Source: a bacterium (GTDB taxonomy: Bacteria > Actinomycetota > Acidimicrobiia > Acidimicrobiales > CATQHL01). Taken from it: a stretch of 41,161 nucleotides of DNA. The DNA lies in contig JAPPDX010000057.1 in NCBI GenBank assembly GCA_028824415.1, positions 1-41,161 of the forward strand, in the 5' to 3' direction. Shown here piece after piece: positions 1 to 8,750 of the stretch. The first letter of the stretch is position 1, and the number at the start of each line of letters is the position of its first letter. The notes under the pieces are model-generated. The model saw only the letters and a list, made by a program, of their open reading frames with translations, was not told where the DNA came from and searched no databases. The translations under genes were made by a program, and so were the position numbers.

Positions 1-97
1 AGCGTGACGGTACGCGCCAACCAGGTCCGGTCACCGGCCAACACCCCGTTCACGTGGCTGTCCACCTGACCGGCGATGTTCTGTTCGGATGCGCTCA
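1..97 (-). CDS. meaB: MeaB-type GTPase chaperone of methylmalonyl-CoA mutase, N-terminal fragment
   Basis: Only the first 32 codons lie in the window; the gene runs off the left edge. Reading from a GTG at 97 on the minus strand gives VSASEQNIAGQVDSHVNGVL followed by AGDRTWLARTVT. The AGDRxxLARxxTL stretch is the usual N-terminal helix of MeaB/ArgK GTPases, which load and protect adenosylcobalamin in methylmalonyl-CoA mutase. It starts 101 nt after the mutB stop on the same strand, the normal position for meaB. A weak purine run (GAGG) precedes the GTG. The identification rests on a short match plus strong context; the G1-G4 GTPase motifs would be outside the window. Confidence 0.72.
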
Positions 98-198
98 CGG
101 CCCTCACGCCCAACCGGTCAGGCCGTCACAGGACCGGCAGCCACGAACGCCGGAACGGGCGGCGGCATCCACCGGGGTCCCCGACCGAGACGCCCGGT

Positions 199-2349
199 TC
201 ACGCCCGCTGGGCCAGCGCGTCGAGCAGCTCGCCGGCGGCGTCGGTCAGCGACGTGCCGGGACCGAACACCGCCGCGGCGCCGGCCTCGAACAGCACCGG
301 CCGGTCGCGCTCGGGGATGACACCGCCGACGACGACCATGATGTCGGACCGGCCGAGGGTGGCCAGTTCGGCGACCAACTCCGGCACGTGCGTGAGGTGG
401 CCGGCGGTCAGCGACGACACCCCCACGACGTGCACGTCGTTCTCGACGGCCTGGCGGGCCACCTCGGCCGGCGTCTGGAACAGCGGCCCGACGTCGACAT
501 CGAAGCCCAGGTCGGCGTAGCCGCTGGCCACCACCTTCTGGCCCCGATCGTGGCCGTCCTGACCGATCTTGGCCACGAGGATGCGGGGCCGTCGACCGCG
601 GCGGGCCGCCATCTGCTCGATCCGGCGGCGCACCGCCGCAACGGACTCGTCCGCACCGGCGGCCTGGCTGTACACACCCGAAATCGTACGGACTTCGGCG
701 ACGTGGCGGCCCCATGCCCGCTCCAGGGCGTCGCTGATCTCACCCACGGTCGCCCACGCCCGGGCGGCCTGGACCGCGAGTTGAAGAAGGTTCCCCCCTT
801 TGGTCGCCGCGCATCGCGTCAGGGCGTGGAGGGCGGCGGTGCAGGTCTCCTGGTCGCGCTCGGCGCGGACCGTCGCGAGCCGAGCCTTCTGGGCGGCCAG
901 CACCTCGGCGTTGTCGACGGCCAGCAACTCCACCGACTCGCGCACCTCAGGGCGATAACGATTCACGCCGATCAGGGCCTGCGCGCCCGCGTCGATGCGG
1001 GCCTGCGTGCGAGTGGCGGCCTGCTCGATGCGGGCCTTGGGCACCCCGGCCTCGATGGCGGCGGCCATGCCGCCCATCCCGTCGATCTCGTCGATGTGGG
1101 CGACGGCCCGCCGGGCCAGCCGGTCGGTCAGCCACTCCAGGTAATAGCTGCCGCCCCACGGGTCGACCGGTGCGCAGGTCCCGCTCTCGTGCTGCAGCAC
1201 CAGCTGGGTGTTGCGGGCGATGCGGGCCGAGAAGTCGCTCGGCAACGCCAGCGCCTCGTCGAAGGAATTGGTGTGCAGTGACTGGGTGTGGCCCTGGGTT
1301 GCGGCCATGGCCTCGACGCAGGTGCGGGCCACATTGTTGTAGACGTCGTCGGCGGTGAGGCTCCAACCCGAGGTCTGGCAGTGGGCGCGCAGCACCAGCG
1401 AGCGGGGGTCGGCCGGGCGGAACCGCCGCATCAGACCGGCCCAAAGCAGTCGAGCGGCACGCAGCTTCGCGACCTCCATGAAGAAGTTCATGCCGATGCC
1501 CCAGAAGAAGCTGAGGCGGGGGGCGAAGTCGTCGATGTCCAAGCCGGCGTCCAGGCCGCAGCGCACGTACTCCAGGCCGTCGGCGATGGTGTAGGCCAGC
1601 TCCAGGTCGGCGGTGGCGCCGGCCTCCTGCATGTGGTAGCCGGAGATGGAGATGGAGTTGAAGCGGGGCATCTCCGCGGCGGTGTAGGCGAAGATGTCCG
1701 AGACGATCCGCATGGAGGGCCGTGGCGGGTAGATGTAGGTGTTGCGGACCATGAACTCCTTGAGGATGTCGTTCTGGATGGTCCCGGTGAGCGCCGAGTG
1801 CGCCACGCCCTGCAGTTCGGCGGCCACGATGTACATGGCCATGACCGGCAGCACCGCCCCGTTCATGGTCATCGAGACGCTCATCCGGTCGAGCGGGATG
1901 CCGTCGAAGAGGATCTGCATGTCGGCGACCGAGTCGATGGCCACGCCGGCCATCCCCACGTCGCCGGTCACCCGGGGGTTGTCGGAGTCGTAGCCCCGGT
2001 GGGTGGGCAGGTCGAAGGCAACCGACAGGCCCCGCTGGCCCGCGGCCAGGTTGCGCCGGTAGAAGGCGTTGGACTCGGTGGCGGTGGAGAAGCCGGCGTA
2101 CTGGCGGATCGTCCACGGGCGGGTGAGGTACATCGTCGGGTGCGGGCCCCGCAGGTACGGGGCGAGCCCGGGATAGCCGTGCGGCGCCTGCAGATCTGCG
2201 ACGTCTGCAGCCGTGTAGAACGGCTGCAGGTCGATGCCCTCGGGTGTGCGGTGCGGTCGGGGGCCGCCGTCGGTGGCGGGAGGCGCCGCCGTGCGGTCTC
2301 TCGCTCGGCTCGACCAAGCAACGGTAGCGAAGTCCGGAATAGCGCTCAC
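199..2349 (-). CDS. mutB: Methylmalonyl-CoA mutase large (catalytic) subunit
   Basis: Adenosylcobalamin-dependent isomerase interconverting (R)-methylmalonyl-CoA and succinyl-CoA, the last step of propionyl-CoA catabolism, in the cytoplasm. The 716-aa product has the usual length. The N-terminal TIM barrel shows the substrate-channel stretch [19 protein letters not shown] and [18 protein letters not shown]. The C-terminal B12 domain has the base-off signature: [10 protein letters not shown] with the cobalt-ligating histidine at about residue 600, then GVSSLTAGH, then VVVGGVIP. I chose the GTG at 2349 ([12 protein letters not shown]) because family similarity begins there; the open frame continues upstream only through intergenic repeat sequence. 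It lies downstream of mutA with a 166-nt gap holding repeats and is followed by meaB, so the three probably form one transcription unit. Confidence 0.95.
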   Translation of the reverse strand: MSAIPDFATVAWSSRARDRTAAPPATDGGPRPHRTPEGIDLQPFYTAADVADLQAPHGYPGLAPYLRGPHPTMYLTRPWTIRQYAGFSTATESNAFYRRNLAAGQRGLSVAFDLPTHRGYDSDNPRVTGDVGMAGVAIDSVADMQILFDGIPLDRMSVSMTMNGAVLPVMAMYIVAAELQGVAHSALTGTIQNDILKEFMVRNTYIYPPRPSMRIVSDIFAYTAAEMPRFNSISISGYHMQEAGATADLELAYTIADGLEYVRCGLDAGLDIDDFAPRLSFFWGIGMNFFMEVAKLRAARLLWAGLMRRFRPADPRSLVLRAHCQTSGWSLTADDVYNNVARTCVEAMAATQGHTQSLHTNSFDEALALPSDFSARIARNTQLVLQHESGTCAPVDPWGGSYYLEWLTDRLARRAVAHIDEIDGMGGMAAAIEAGVPKARIEQAATRTQARIDAGAQALIGVNRYRPEVRESVELLAVDNAEVLAAQKARLATVRAERDQETCTAALHALTRCAATKGGNLLQLAVQAARAWATVGEISDALERAWGRHVAEVRTISGVYSQAAGADESVAAVRRRIEQMAARRGRRPRILVAKIGQDGHDRGQKVVASGYADLGFDVDVGPLFQTPAEVARQAVENDVHVVGVSSLTAGHLTHVPELVAELATLGRSDIMVVVGGVIPERDRPVLFEAGAAAVFGPGTSLTDAAGELLDALAQRA

Positions 2350-2385
2350 AGCGAGTCCACCGCGCCAGCGTCCCCCCGACTCGTC

Positions 2386-2405
2386 ATTCCGGCGACGGCC
2401 GGAAT
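2386..2405. repeat. REP-like hairpin (ATTCCGGC-GACG-GCCGGAAT)
   Basis: A perfect 8-bp inverted repeat with a 4-nt loop in the mutA-mutB gap. With its flanks it reads GTCATTCC...GGAATCCAG, the same layout as short dispersed palindromic repeats such as dRS3-type elements in other bacteria. It could form a hairpin in the mutAB transcript and change the ratio of the two subunits. Confidence 0.6.
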
Positions 2406-2424
2406 CCAGTGCCGGGGCCGGGCA

Positions 2425-2507
2425 GGCGGGGGTGCCGGTGGCGCTCCGGCGGCCTCCGAAACGGAAGCCCGCGCCGGTCCTCGCCCTCGCACGGCTTCGC
2501 GTGTGGC
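2425..2507. repeat. Dispersed intergenic repeat, copy 1
   Basis: About 80 bp directly after the mutA stop codon. It aligns with 28067-28148 in another intergenic gap. The two copies share an exact 18-mer (ctccggcggcctccgaaa, 2444-2461 and 28084-28101), a similar left flank beginning ggcgggg, and a right flank containing cgccctcgc. Differences and small indels suggest an old repeat family. Confidence 0.55.
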
Positions 2508-2515
2508 AGGCCTCA

Positions 2516-3997
2516 TCACGACTGCTCCGAACCGGGACGTCGTAACGGCAGCGGTGGGATGCGCACGGAGGCGGCTGATGGGGCCGGGGTCGCGCCTGCC
2601 GACGACGGCGACCCAGCAGATCCCGGATCAGCCTCACCGGCGGGCGGCGAATGGCACGTGACACCCACGACATTCTCGTCGCCGCCGGCGAGGCGCTCGC
2701 TGCGGCGCTCGGCCGCCTGGGCGATCCGGGCCGCCAGCAAGCCGTCCAGCAGGGCGCTCGCCATGCCGCCGGAGGCTTCGATCTCCCGGAATCGCTCCCA
2801 GGCGACCTCGGCGAGGCGGGCCGTCCGATCCTCGACGTACCAGGAGCCGCCCCCCGGGTCTATGACGGCGCCGAGGTGGGTCTCCTCAGCCAGCAGGTGA
2901 CTGACGTTCCGAGCCAGGCGCCGGCCTCGCTCGCCGGGCGCCCCGAGAGCGACATCGTGCGGCAGGACCGTTATGCACTCCGCCCCGCCGGCGGCCGCGG
3001 CGAACGCCGCCGCCGTGGCGCGCACCAGGTTCACGAACGGGTCCTGCGCCACGAACATGGCCTCGGAGGTGACCGCCCAGCAGCGCAGTGCTCGCCGCTC
3101 GGGATCCGGCACGCCGCAGGCCCCCAGCAGCCGGTCCCACAGCGCCCGGGCGGCACGGAACTTGCAGATCGTGGCGAACTGGTCGGCGGTGGTCGCCAGG
3201 CGCGCCTCGAGGTGAGGAGCCGACTGCGACGGTGTGAGGCCGCCGGTCTCCAGGGCCCGCAGGTAGGCCACGCCGGTCGCCAGCATGCACGCCAGCTCGA
3301 GCGCGGGCGGCGCCCCCGCATCGCAATAGACAGCGGCGTCGACGGTGACGCAGCGACCTCCCCCAGGCCGGGCCGGCGCGCCGTCGCGCTCCTCCCGCTG
3401 CAGGATCGTGCCCACCAGCGGCGCCAAGCCGGCGAGTGTCTCGTCGAGGTCTTGCAGTAGGAAACCGTGGCGGGCCAGCGCACCGAGTGGATCGGCGCCG
3501 GCGATCAACCATCCCGGCGGTGCGGCCGCGGCCAGAGCGGCGGCCGCCTCAGCGGCGGCCGCGAACCAGGGTCCCCCGTCGACCAGCACGGAGGTCTCGG
3601 CGGGATTCACCCCGGAGAGGGCCGCCAGCAGTTCACCGGGGGCCGGCGATCGCCGCAGCCGCAACCACACCCCCGAGACGCCGCCGGCGATGTCGGACCG
3701 GATGGCGGCGCTCGTCTCGGCGGGATCGGCCAGATCGTGGCGCTGGCGCAACTCCCAGCGCCCCGGGGACGCGCCCGCGCCGCGCGTGAACGGCGCCAAC
3801 CCCGGCAGGCCCGCAGCGTCGCCGGCAGGCACAGCCGCGGCCGTGTAGAGGGGTTGGATATCGAGGCCGTCCGCGGTGCGGCCGACGAGTGCGTCCGGCG
3901 GGTCGCCGCGCAGCGAGCGTCGAACCAGGTCCTCCCAGTCACGGCGCGGGGGAGCATCGAACCGCAGCATCGACGCCACACCCTCGGAGGTCACCAT
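2516..3997 (-). CDS. mutA: Methylmalonyl-CoA mutase small subunit, short form
   Basis: Non-catalytic partner of MutB in the heterodimeric mutase. The product keeps the barrel landmarks ([12 protein letters not shown] near the start, [25 protein letters not shown], and a terminal barrel segment with [21 protein letters not shown]). It is only about 493 aa, whereas typical small subunits are about 620-640 aa. It ends in a Pro/Ser/Ala-rich tail after [15 protein letters not shown], so the usual C-terminal vestigial cobalamin-binding domain is missing. Two starts are possible: ATG 3997, with a TACCCT box 4 nt upstream (leaderless reading), or ATG 3970, with GAGGG 10 nt upstream. It is divergent from the sugar dehydrogenase gene at 4042. 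Confidence 0.85.
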   Translation of the reverse strand: MVTSEGVASMLRFDAPPRRDWEDLVRRSLRGDPPDALVGRTADGLDIQPLYTAAAVPAGDAAGLPGLAPFTRGAGASPGRWELRQRHDLADPAETSAAIRSDIAGGVSGVWLRLRRSPAPGELLAALSGVNPAETSVLVDGGPWFAAAAEAAAALAAAAPPGWLIAGADPLGALARHGFLLQDLDETLAGLAPLVGTILQREERDGAPARPGGGRCVTVDAAVYCDAGAPPALELACMLATGVAYLRALETGGLTPSQSAPHLEARLATTADQFATICKFRAARALWDRLLGACGVPDPERRALRCWAVTSEAMFVAQDPFVNLVRATAAAFAAAAGGAECITVLPHDVALGAPGERGRRLARNVSHLLAEETHLGAVIDPGGGSWYVEDRTARLAEVAWERFREIEASGGMASALLDGLLAARIAQAAERRSERLAGGDENVVGVTCHSPPAGEADPGSAGSPSSAGATPAPSAASVRIPPLPLRRPGSEQS

Positions 3998-4001
3998 CGC
4001 A

Positions 4002-4007
4002 AGGGTA
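4002..4007 (-). promoter_or_regulatory. Putative -10 box (TACCCT) of mutA
   Basis: TANNNT hexamer 4 nt before ATG 3997 on the minus strand, part of a recurring pattern in this window. The spacing is somewhat short for a leaderless start, so this is one of the weaker members. Confidence 0.35.
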
Positions 4008-4041
4008 CGACCGTCACCGGCCGCCGCGCGAGAATTCGCCG

Positions 4042-5673
4042 GTGACCTGCGGCGCGTCCCGACGGCTCTCCGGCCCCGCCACACGCCGTCACCGGTCTGT
4101 TCTGCCGGCGGCGCCGGTCGCTCTGGTATCGCTGGTGCTCCTGGCCGCAGGGTGCGCCGGGGGTCCGGGCGGGATCGGCGACCCGCAACCGCAGGCCCGT
4201 TCGGAGGCCGGAATCGAGACCGGGCCGGCAGCACCCTCCGGCGGTTCCGGCACCGCTGCGGCCGGCGCCGCCGGCGAGCAGGGCGCCGAGAGCGGTGCAT
4301 CAGCGGGTGACGGGCAACCCGACGCGTCACCCGAGAGCGCCGATGGCACCGGCCCGGCCGATGGCCGGGGAGATCCCGCCGCGGGCGCTGCTCCCGGAGA
4401 CGGCGCCGGCACTGCCGGCGGCGGCACCCTCGAACCTGGGGGCGCCCGCAATGACGGAGGCGGCACTCCTCCCACGGGCTCGGGCGCCGCGGGCGGCACA
4501 GGCAACGCCGGCGGCGCCACCGGGTCCGCTGATCCCGCGCCGGCACCCCCGATCACACCGCCGGGACCTCGCTTCCCCGAGCCGCTGGGCGTCTCCCTCA
4601 CGCGCCTGGCCGAGCTTCCGGCACCGCTGGCGGTGGCATTCCGGACCCAGGAGCCGGCGTCGCTCTACGTGGCGCTGCGCCACGGCGAGGTCGTTCGTCT
4701 GCGCGGCGAGAGCGGACGCGCCGACTCCTCGGCCATCCTGCGCCGCGACGCCAACGCGGTCCTCGACATGAGCGCCCGGGTGGACACCCGGGGCGAGATG
4801 GGGCTGCTGGGCCTCACCTTCTCACCGGCCGGCGACCGGCTGTACACGTCCTCGGTGAACCGCCAGCAGGTCAGCGAACTGTGGGAGTGGCCGGTGGCCG
4901 CCGACGGCAGCGTCGACGCCGCCCGGGGGCGCCTGGTGCTGACATTGGAACAGCCCTTCGCGAACCACAACGGCGGTGACGTGACCTTCGGCCCCGACGG
5001 CTACCTGTACCTGGGCTTCGGTGACGGGGGAGGCGGCGGCGACCCGCTGCGAGCAGGCCAGGATCCCCACGACTGGCTGGGCACGATCCTGCGCATCGAC
5101 CCCCGGGTGGGCCCGGGCGGTGAGCCGTACACCGTCCCGGCCGGCAACCCCTTCGCCGACGGCGTCTCCGGGGCACCGGAGGTGTGGGTGTGGGGGGCGC
5201 GCAACCCGTGGCGGTTCTCCTTCGACCGCGCCAACGGCGACCTGTGGGTGTCCGACGTGGGTCAGGACCTGCTCGAGGAGATCAACCGCCTGCCGGCCGC
5301 AGACGGCGGGGCCGGCCGGGGCGCCAACCTGGGTTGGAGCGACTACGAGGGCAGCAACCCGTTCTGGTCGAACACCGAGCCGCCGGGCCACGTCCGCCCC
5401 ACCGTCGAGTACCGCCACGGCGACGACGCCCGCTGCTCGGTCACCGGCGGCTACGTCTACCGCGGCAGCCGCCTGCCGGGGCTCGGCGGCGTCTACCTCT
5501 ACAGCGACTTCTGCGACGGCACGCTCTGGGGCTACAACGACGTGGCGGGCGCCCACCCGATCCACCTGGCCTCAGGCGCACCGCCCAAGTCGGTGCTGTC
5601 CTTCGGCCAGGGCCCCGACGGCGAGATCTACGTCCTCACCGGCGACGCCCTCTGGCGCCTCGAGCCGGCTTAG
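4042..5673 (+). CDS. PQQ-dependent sugar (glucose/sorbosone-type) dehydrogenase, lipoprotein
   Basis: Predicted extracytoplasmic beta-propeller dehydrogenase of the soluble glucose dehydrogenase/YliI family, which oxidises sugar aldoses with PQQ. Translated from the GTG at 4042 it has an N-terminal Arg-rich stretch, a hydrophobic segment and a lipobox LLAAGC with the modifiable Cys at about residue 38. A long Gly/Ala/Pro-rich linker follows to about residue 180, then the propeller. Landmarks are ANHNGGDVTFGPDGYLYLG (catalytic-type His), GDGGGGGDPL, WGARNPWRFSFD, DVGQDLLEEIN, LGWSDYEG and VYLYSDFCDGTLWGY. No PQQ biosynthesis genes are present here. The exact substrate cannot be read from the sequence. 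The start is uncertain because the frame is open upstream, but only this start gives a sensible signal peptide. Confidence 0.85.
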   Translation: MTCGASRRLSGPATRRHRSVLPAAPVALVSLVLLAAGCAGGPGGIGDPQPQARSEAGIETGPAAPSGGSGTAAAGAAGEQGAESGASAGDGQPDASPESADGTGPADGRGDPAAGAAPGDGAGTAGGGTLEPGGARNDGGGTPPTGSGAAGGTGNAGGATGSADPAPAPPITPPGPRFPEPLGVSLTRLAELPAPLAVAFRTQEPASLYVALRHGEVVRLRGESGRADSSAILRRDANAVLDMSARVDTRGEMGLLGLTFSPAGDRLYTSSVNRQQVSELWEWPVAADGSVDAARGRLVLTLEQPFANHNGGDVTFGPDGYLYLGFGDGGGGGDPLRAGQDPHDWLGTILRIDPRVGPGGEPYTVPAGNPFADGVSGAPEVWVWGARNPWRFSFDRANGDLWVSDVGQDLLEEINRLPAADGGAGRGANLGWSDYEGSNPFWSNTEPPGHVRPTVEYRHGDDARCSVTGGYVYRGSRLPGLGGVYLYSDFCDGTLWGYNDVAGAHPIHLASGAPPKSVLSFGQGPDGEIYVLTGDALWRLEPA

Positions 5674-5722
5674 GAGCAGCCGGTCGCGATGCCGCCGACC
5701 TCTCCGACCGCCCGGTGCACGG

Positions 5723-6136
5723 CTAGGCGGCGGGGCGCAGGAGGCGGCGGGCCTGCACCAGGAACAAAACCGGCAGCACCGTATCGATGACGTGCCAGAC
5801 GGTCCCGTTGTCGTCCTGGCCCCAGGCCGCGGCGAACCAGTTGGGGACGAAGGCGATCGTCAGCAGCACCGTTGCGTAGAACATGGCGTTCGCCCGGATC
5901 CACTGCCGGGTATCCGAGCCCGGATCGGCATCGCACGACCCCTTCGCCTTGCATGTGAGCAGCAGCATCAGTGCCAGCCCGACGGCCATGAACCAGTCCA
6001 GAATCAGCCACGTGTCGAGAGCGGAATCGGCATGGTCATCCGCGTAGAGCGGGTACGCCACGAACTGAGCCAGCACCGCCACCGCCACCAGCGCCAGGTA
6101 GGCGCCGACAATCCGCTTGACGAGAACGTTCGACAT
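5723..6136 (-). CDS. Small four-helix membrane protein of unknown function
   Basis: A 137-aa hydrophobic protein with about four predicted membrane segments: IVGAYLALVAVAVLAQFVAY, a second around DWFMAVGLALMLLLTC, a third around FYATVLLTIAFVPNWFAAAW, and a fourth around VIDTVLPVLFLVQARRLL. There is no recognisable catalytic motif and I do not recognise the family. Two in-frame ATGs compete; the one at 6136 is preferred because AAGGGGG lies 6 nt upstream of it, whereas that run directly abuts the ATG at 6142. A TAGCGT box at 6169-6174 could be its promoter. Its 3' end is convergent with the sugar dehydrogenase, with 49 nt between. Confidence 0.7.
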   Translation of the reverse strand: MSNVLVKRIVGAYLALVAVAVLAQFVAYPLYADDHADSALDTWLILDWFMAVGLALMLLLTCKAKGSCDADPGSDTRQWIRANAMFYATVLLTIAFVPNWFAAAWGQDDNGTVWHVIDTVLPVLFLVQARRLLRPAA

Positions 6137-6168
6137 CGTCATCCCCCTTCACGTCGTTGTGCATGACG

Positions 6169-6174
6169 ACGCTA
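6169..6174 (-). promoter_or_regulatory. Putative -10 box (TAGCGT) of the small membrane protein gene
   Basis: TANNNT hexamer about 32 nt upstream of the preferred ATG at 6136; it would give a short leader containing the AAGGGGG ribosome-binding site. Confidence 0.3.
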
Positions 6175-6287
6175 CCACCGGCCGGTCCGTCGGGAAGCCG
6201 CCGATGCCCTGTCGCCGGCGCCGGCGGAGCCCGTCCGGCGGGCACCTCTAGCCTGAGGACATCGCCCAGGAGCCCCCACCCCACGCC

Positions 6288-7895
6288 ATGAGCTCGGGAT
6301 CCGCCGGCAGGCGACGCTCGGATCGGCACGGCGACGGAGGCCTCCCGGACCCGGAGATCCGGCCGCACCCCCGGCGCTGGCTGATCCTGTACATCCTGTG
6401 CCTGTCGCTGACGATGGTGGTCATCAGCATGAGTTCGCTGAACGTGGCCCTGCCGTCGATCCAGCGGGAACTCGGCGCCAGCGGCTCGGACCTGCAGTGG
6501 ATCGTGGACGCCTACGTGCTGGTGTTCGCCGGCCTGCTGCTTCCGTTCGGCGCCCTCGGCGATCGCTGGGGGCGCAAGCGGGTGCTGCTCATCGGCATGA
6601 CCCTCTTCGGGACACTCTCCGCCCTCGCCGCCTTCTCCACGAGCGCCGCCCAGATCATCGTGTACCGCGCCGGCATGGGCGTCGCGGCAGCGCTCGTCAT
6701 GCCCGCCACGCTCTCGATCGCGACGGTGATCTTCCCGCGTGCCGAACGGCCCAAGGCCGTAGCCATCTGGGCGGCGTTCGCCGGCGCGGGCGGTGCCATC
6801 GGACCGCCGATCAGCGGGATCCTGTTGAACTTCTTCTGGTGGGGGTCGGTGTTCCTAGTCGCCGTCCCGGTGGCCGGGGTGGTCCTGGTGGGTACGGCAT
6901 GGATCGTGCCGGAATCACGGGACGACGAACAGCGACCGCTCGATGTCGTCGGCGCGCTGATCTCGATCGCCGCCCTGGGGAGTCTCCTGTTCGCGGTGAT
7001 CGAAGGTCCCGAGCTGGGCTGGGAGAGCCCTGCGGTGCTGGGCATGTTCGGCGCCGCCGCGGCGCTCGTCTGGGCGTTCGTGCGCTGGGAACGCCGTGTG
7101 CGCCATCCGATGCTCGACCCCGCGTACTTCGGCAATCGCCTGTTCACGTTGGGCGCGGTCACCATCACGCTGGTGTTCTTCGCGATGGTCGGCATGTTCT
7201 TCGTGCTCACGCAGTACTTCCAGTTCGCACAGGGGCACACGCCGCTGGATGCCGGCTTCCGCAACGTGCCGCTGGCGATCACGATGATGATCCTGGCGCC
7301 GCGCAGCCCCGCCTTCACTCAACGCTTCGGTACGCGCACCTCGATCAGCGGTGGGCTCCTGCTGACCGGCGTCGGGCTGGGCATCATGGCCGCCCTCACG
7401 CCGGCCTCGGACTACTGGCTCATGGTGATCGCACTGGTCACGACAGCGACCGGTCTGTCCCTGTTCATGCCACCGTCCACACACGTCATCGTCACGTCGC
7501 TGCCGAAGCACAAGGCCGGCGTCGGATCGGCCGTCAACGACACCACCCGGGAAGTCGGGGCGGCGATCGGCATCGCCGTATTGGGCACGTTGTTGACCGT
7601 CGGCTACCGCAGCGGCATGAGCAGGCGAACCGGCGGCCTGCCCGATGCGGCCGCGGACGCCGCCTCGGACTCCATCGGCGCGGCCCTGCGCATCGCCCGG
7701 GAGCTGCCCGCCGAACGCGCCGCGGCGCTCACCGAGAGCGCCGTCGACGCCTTCAACCGGGGTATGACGCTGGCCATGGGCGTGTCCGCGGCGCTGCTCA
7801 CCCTGACAGCGGCGGCGACCTACCTGCTCTACCCCCGCGAGCGCGCCGGGGACGGGGACAGGAGCGACGCGGCAGCCTCGGCTGCGGCCGGCTGA
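6288..7895 (+). CDS. MFS drug exporter, DHA2 (EmrB/QacA-like) family, copy 1
   Basis: Proton-coupled export protein of 535 aa with about 14 membrane helices, the DHA2 topology. Motif A reads GALGDRWGRKRVLL after the second helix, and the motif C-like region is GAGGAIGPPISG. The early motif SSLNVALPSIQRELGASGSDLQWIVDAY is characteristic of EmrB/QacA transporters, often annotated as multidrug or actinomycin-type exporters. The substrate is unknown. It starts at an ATG with AGGAG some 13 nt upstream and a TAGCCT box at 6249-6254. A close paralogue lies at 20224-21789, sharing long blocks such as RHPMLDPAYFGNRLFTLGAV (RFPMLDPAYFGNRVFTLGAV in the other). Confidence 0.92.
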   Translation: MSSGSAGRRRSDRHGDGGLPDPEIRPHPRRWLILYILCLSLTMVVISMSSLNVALPSIQRELGASGSDLQWIVDAYVLVFAGLLLPFGALGDRWGRKRVLLIGMTLFGTLSALAAFSTSAAQIIVYRAGMGVAAALVMPATLSIATVIFPRAERPKAVAIWAAFAGAGGAIGPPISGILLNFFWWGSVFLVAVPVAGVVLVGTAWIVPESRDDEQRPLDVVGALISIAALGSLLFAVIEGPELGWESPAVLGMFGAAAALVWAFVRWERRVRHPMLDPAYFGNRLFTLGAVTITLVFFAMVGMFFVLTQYFQFAQGHTPLDAGFRNVPLAITMMILAPRSPAFTQRFGTRTSISGGLLLTGVGLGIMAALTPASDYWLMVIALVTTATGLSLFMPPSTHVIVTSLPKHKAGVGSAVNDTTREVGAAIGIAVLGTLLTVGYRSGMSRRTGGLPDAAADAASDSIGAALRIARELPAERAAALTESAVDAFNRGMTLAMGVSAALLTLTAAATYLLYPRERAGDGDRSDAAASAAAG

Positions 7896-7901
7896 GCGAC
7901 A

Positions 7902-7915
7902 CCGAGCGCCCTCGG
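7902..7915. terminator. Possible hairpin terminator between convergent genes
   Basis: CCGAG-CGCC-CTCGG, a 5-bp stem with a 4-nt loop just after the MFS stop codon in the 65-nt gap to the convergent PIG-L gene. There is no T-tract, so the role is a guess from position. Confidence 0.3.
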
Positions 7916-7960
7916 GACACCGGGTGGAGACCCCCGGCGCTCACCGCCCCGAGGCGGCCC

Positions 7961-8686
7961 TCAGGCGAAGACCACCTCGAAGCTCACGGCATGTTGGACA
8001 CCGAGCCGCTGCCCGTCGGCTTCGGCGTTCGGGCGCAGGAACGCCTCGGGATCGGCCATCGGCCCGCTGAGTGACGCCAGATAGACGGCGTGCGCCCCCA
8101 GCGAGGCGAACCCGGCCTCGAGGTGGCCCGTGACATCCACCGCGTGAGTGGCCTCCGGCGACCCGCCGAAGGCGATGAACCGCACGCCGCCCCAGGCCTC
8201 GAGGCCGTCAGCGGCGAGTTCGGGGAACATCCACGGATTGGCGGCATCGCGCACCGCGTCGATGAGTGCACGGCCAACGTTCCGGTGATCGACGTGATTC
8301 CACGAGCCGCCGCCGAAGCTGTCCCGGTAGTTGATGGACAGCACCGCCTCCGGCCGGTTGCGGCGAATGCAGGCGGCCAGGGAGCGCCGCAGGTCCAGGT
8401 CGGCCATGAGATAGCCGTCGGCGAAGCCGAGGAACTCGACGTGCGTCACCCCGACGACGGCTGCCGAGGCCCGCTGCTCGGCCTCTCGGAGCGGGCCGGT
8501 CTCCGCCGGCGGCATGGTGGCGATTCCCGCCTCGCCACTGGTGACCAGGGCATAGCGAACGTCCTTGCCGGCCGCGGTCCAGCGGGCGACCGCAGCAGCG
8601 ACCCCGTACTCCAGGTCGTCGGGGTGCGCCACCACCGCCAGCGCCCGCTCCCAGTCCTCGGGCAGGTGCGACAGATCTGCGGCCAT
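7961..8686 (-). CDS. PIG-L/LmbE family zinc deacetylase
   Basis: A 241-aa cytoplasmic N-acetylglucosaminyl-type deacetylase of the PIG-L/LmbE family, which includes MshB (mycothiol synthesis) and Mca (mycothiol conjugate amidase). The zinc-site motifs are intact: VVAHPDDLEYG (His21, Asp23-Asp24) near the N-terminus and HVDH (131-134) for the second half of the site. The length is shorter than MshB (about 300 aa), so a general small-molecule deacetylase is as likely as a mycothiol enzyme. It begins at an ATG with no Shine-Dalgarno; a TAGTGT box lies 6 nt upstream, suggesting a leaderless mRNA. It is divergent from the homocysteine methyltransferase gene with a 64-nt gap. Confidence 0.88.
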   Translation of the reverse strand: MAADLSHLPEDWERALAVVAHPDDLEYGVAAAVARWTAAGKDVRYALVTSGEAGIATMPPAETGPLREAEQRASAAVVGVTHVEFLGFADGYLMADLDLRRSLAACIRRNRPEAVLSINYRDSFGGGSWNHVDHRNVGRALIDAVRDAANPWMFPELAADGLEAWGGVRFIAFGGSPEATHAVDVTGHLEAGFASLGAHAVYLASLSGPMADPEAFLRPNAEADGQRLGVQHAVSFEVVFA

Positions 8687-8692
8687 GCGGCG

Positions 8693-8698
8693 ACACTA
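8693..8698 (-). promoter_or_regulatory. Putative leaderless -10 box (TAGTGT) of the PIG-L gene
   Basis: TANNNT hexamer 6 nt upstream of ATG 8686; transcription would begin at or next to the start codon. Confidence 0.45.
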
Positions 8699-8737
8699 GG
8701 CCAGAGTGTGTGCCGGTTCGACCGCCGGACGGGCCGT

Positions 8738-8743
8738 TACCGT
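8738..8743 (+). promoter_or_regulatory. Putative leaderless -10 box (TACCGT) of the homocysteine methyltransferase gene
   Basis: TANNNT hexamer 7 nt upstream of GTG 8751, facing away from the PIG-L box in the same 64-nt divergent region. Confidence 0.4.
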
Positions 8744-8750
8744 TGGCTGA

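Noticed and set aside
1288-2661. Long plus-strand open frame (457 aa) opposite mutB
   Set aside because: Composition is Gly/Val/His-rich shadow sequence of the antisense of a strongly conserved gene; no family features.
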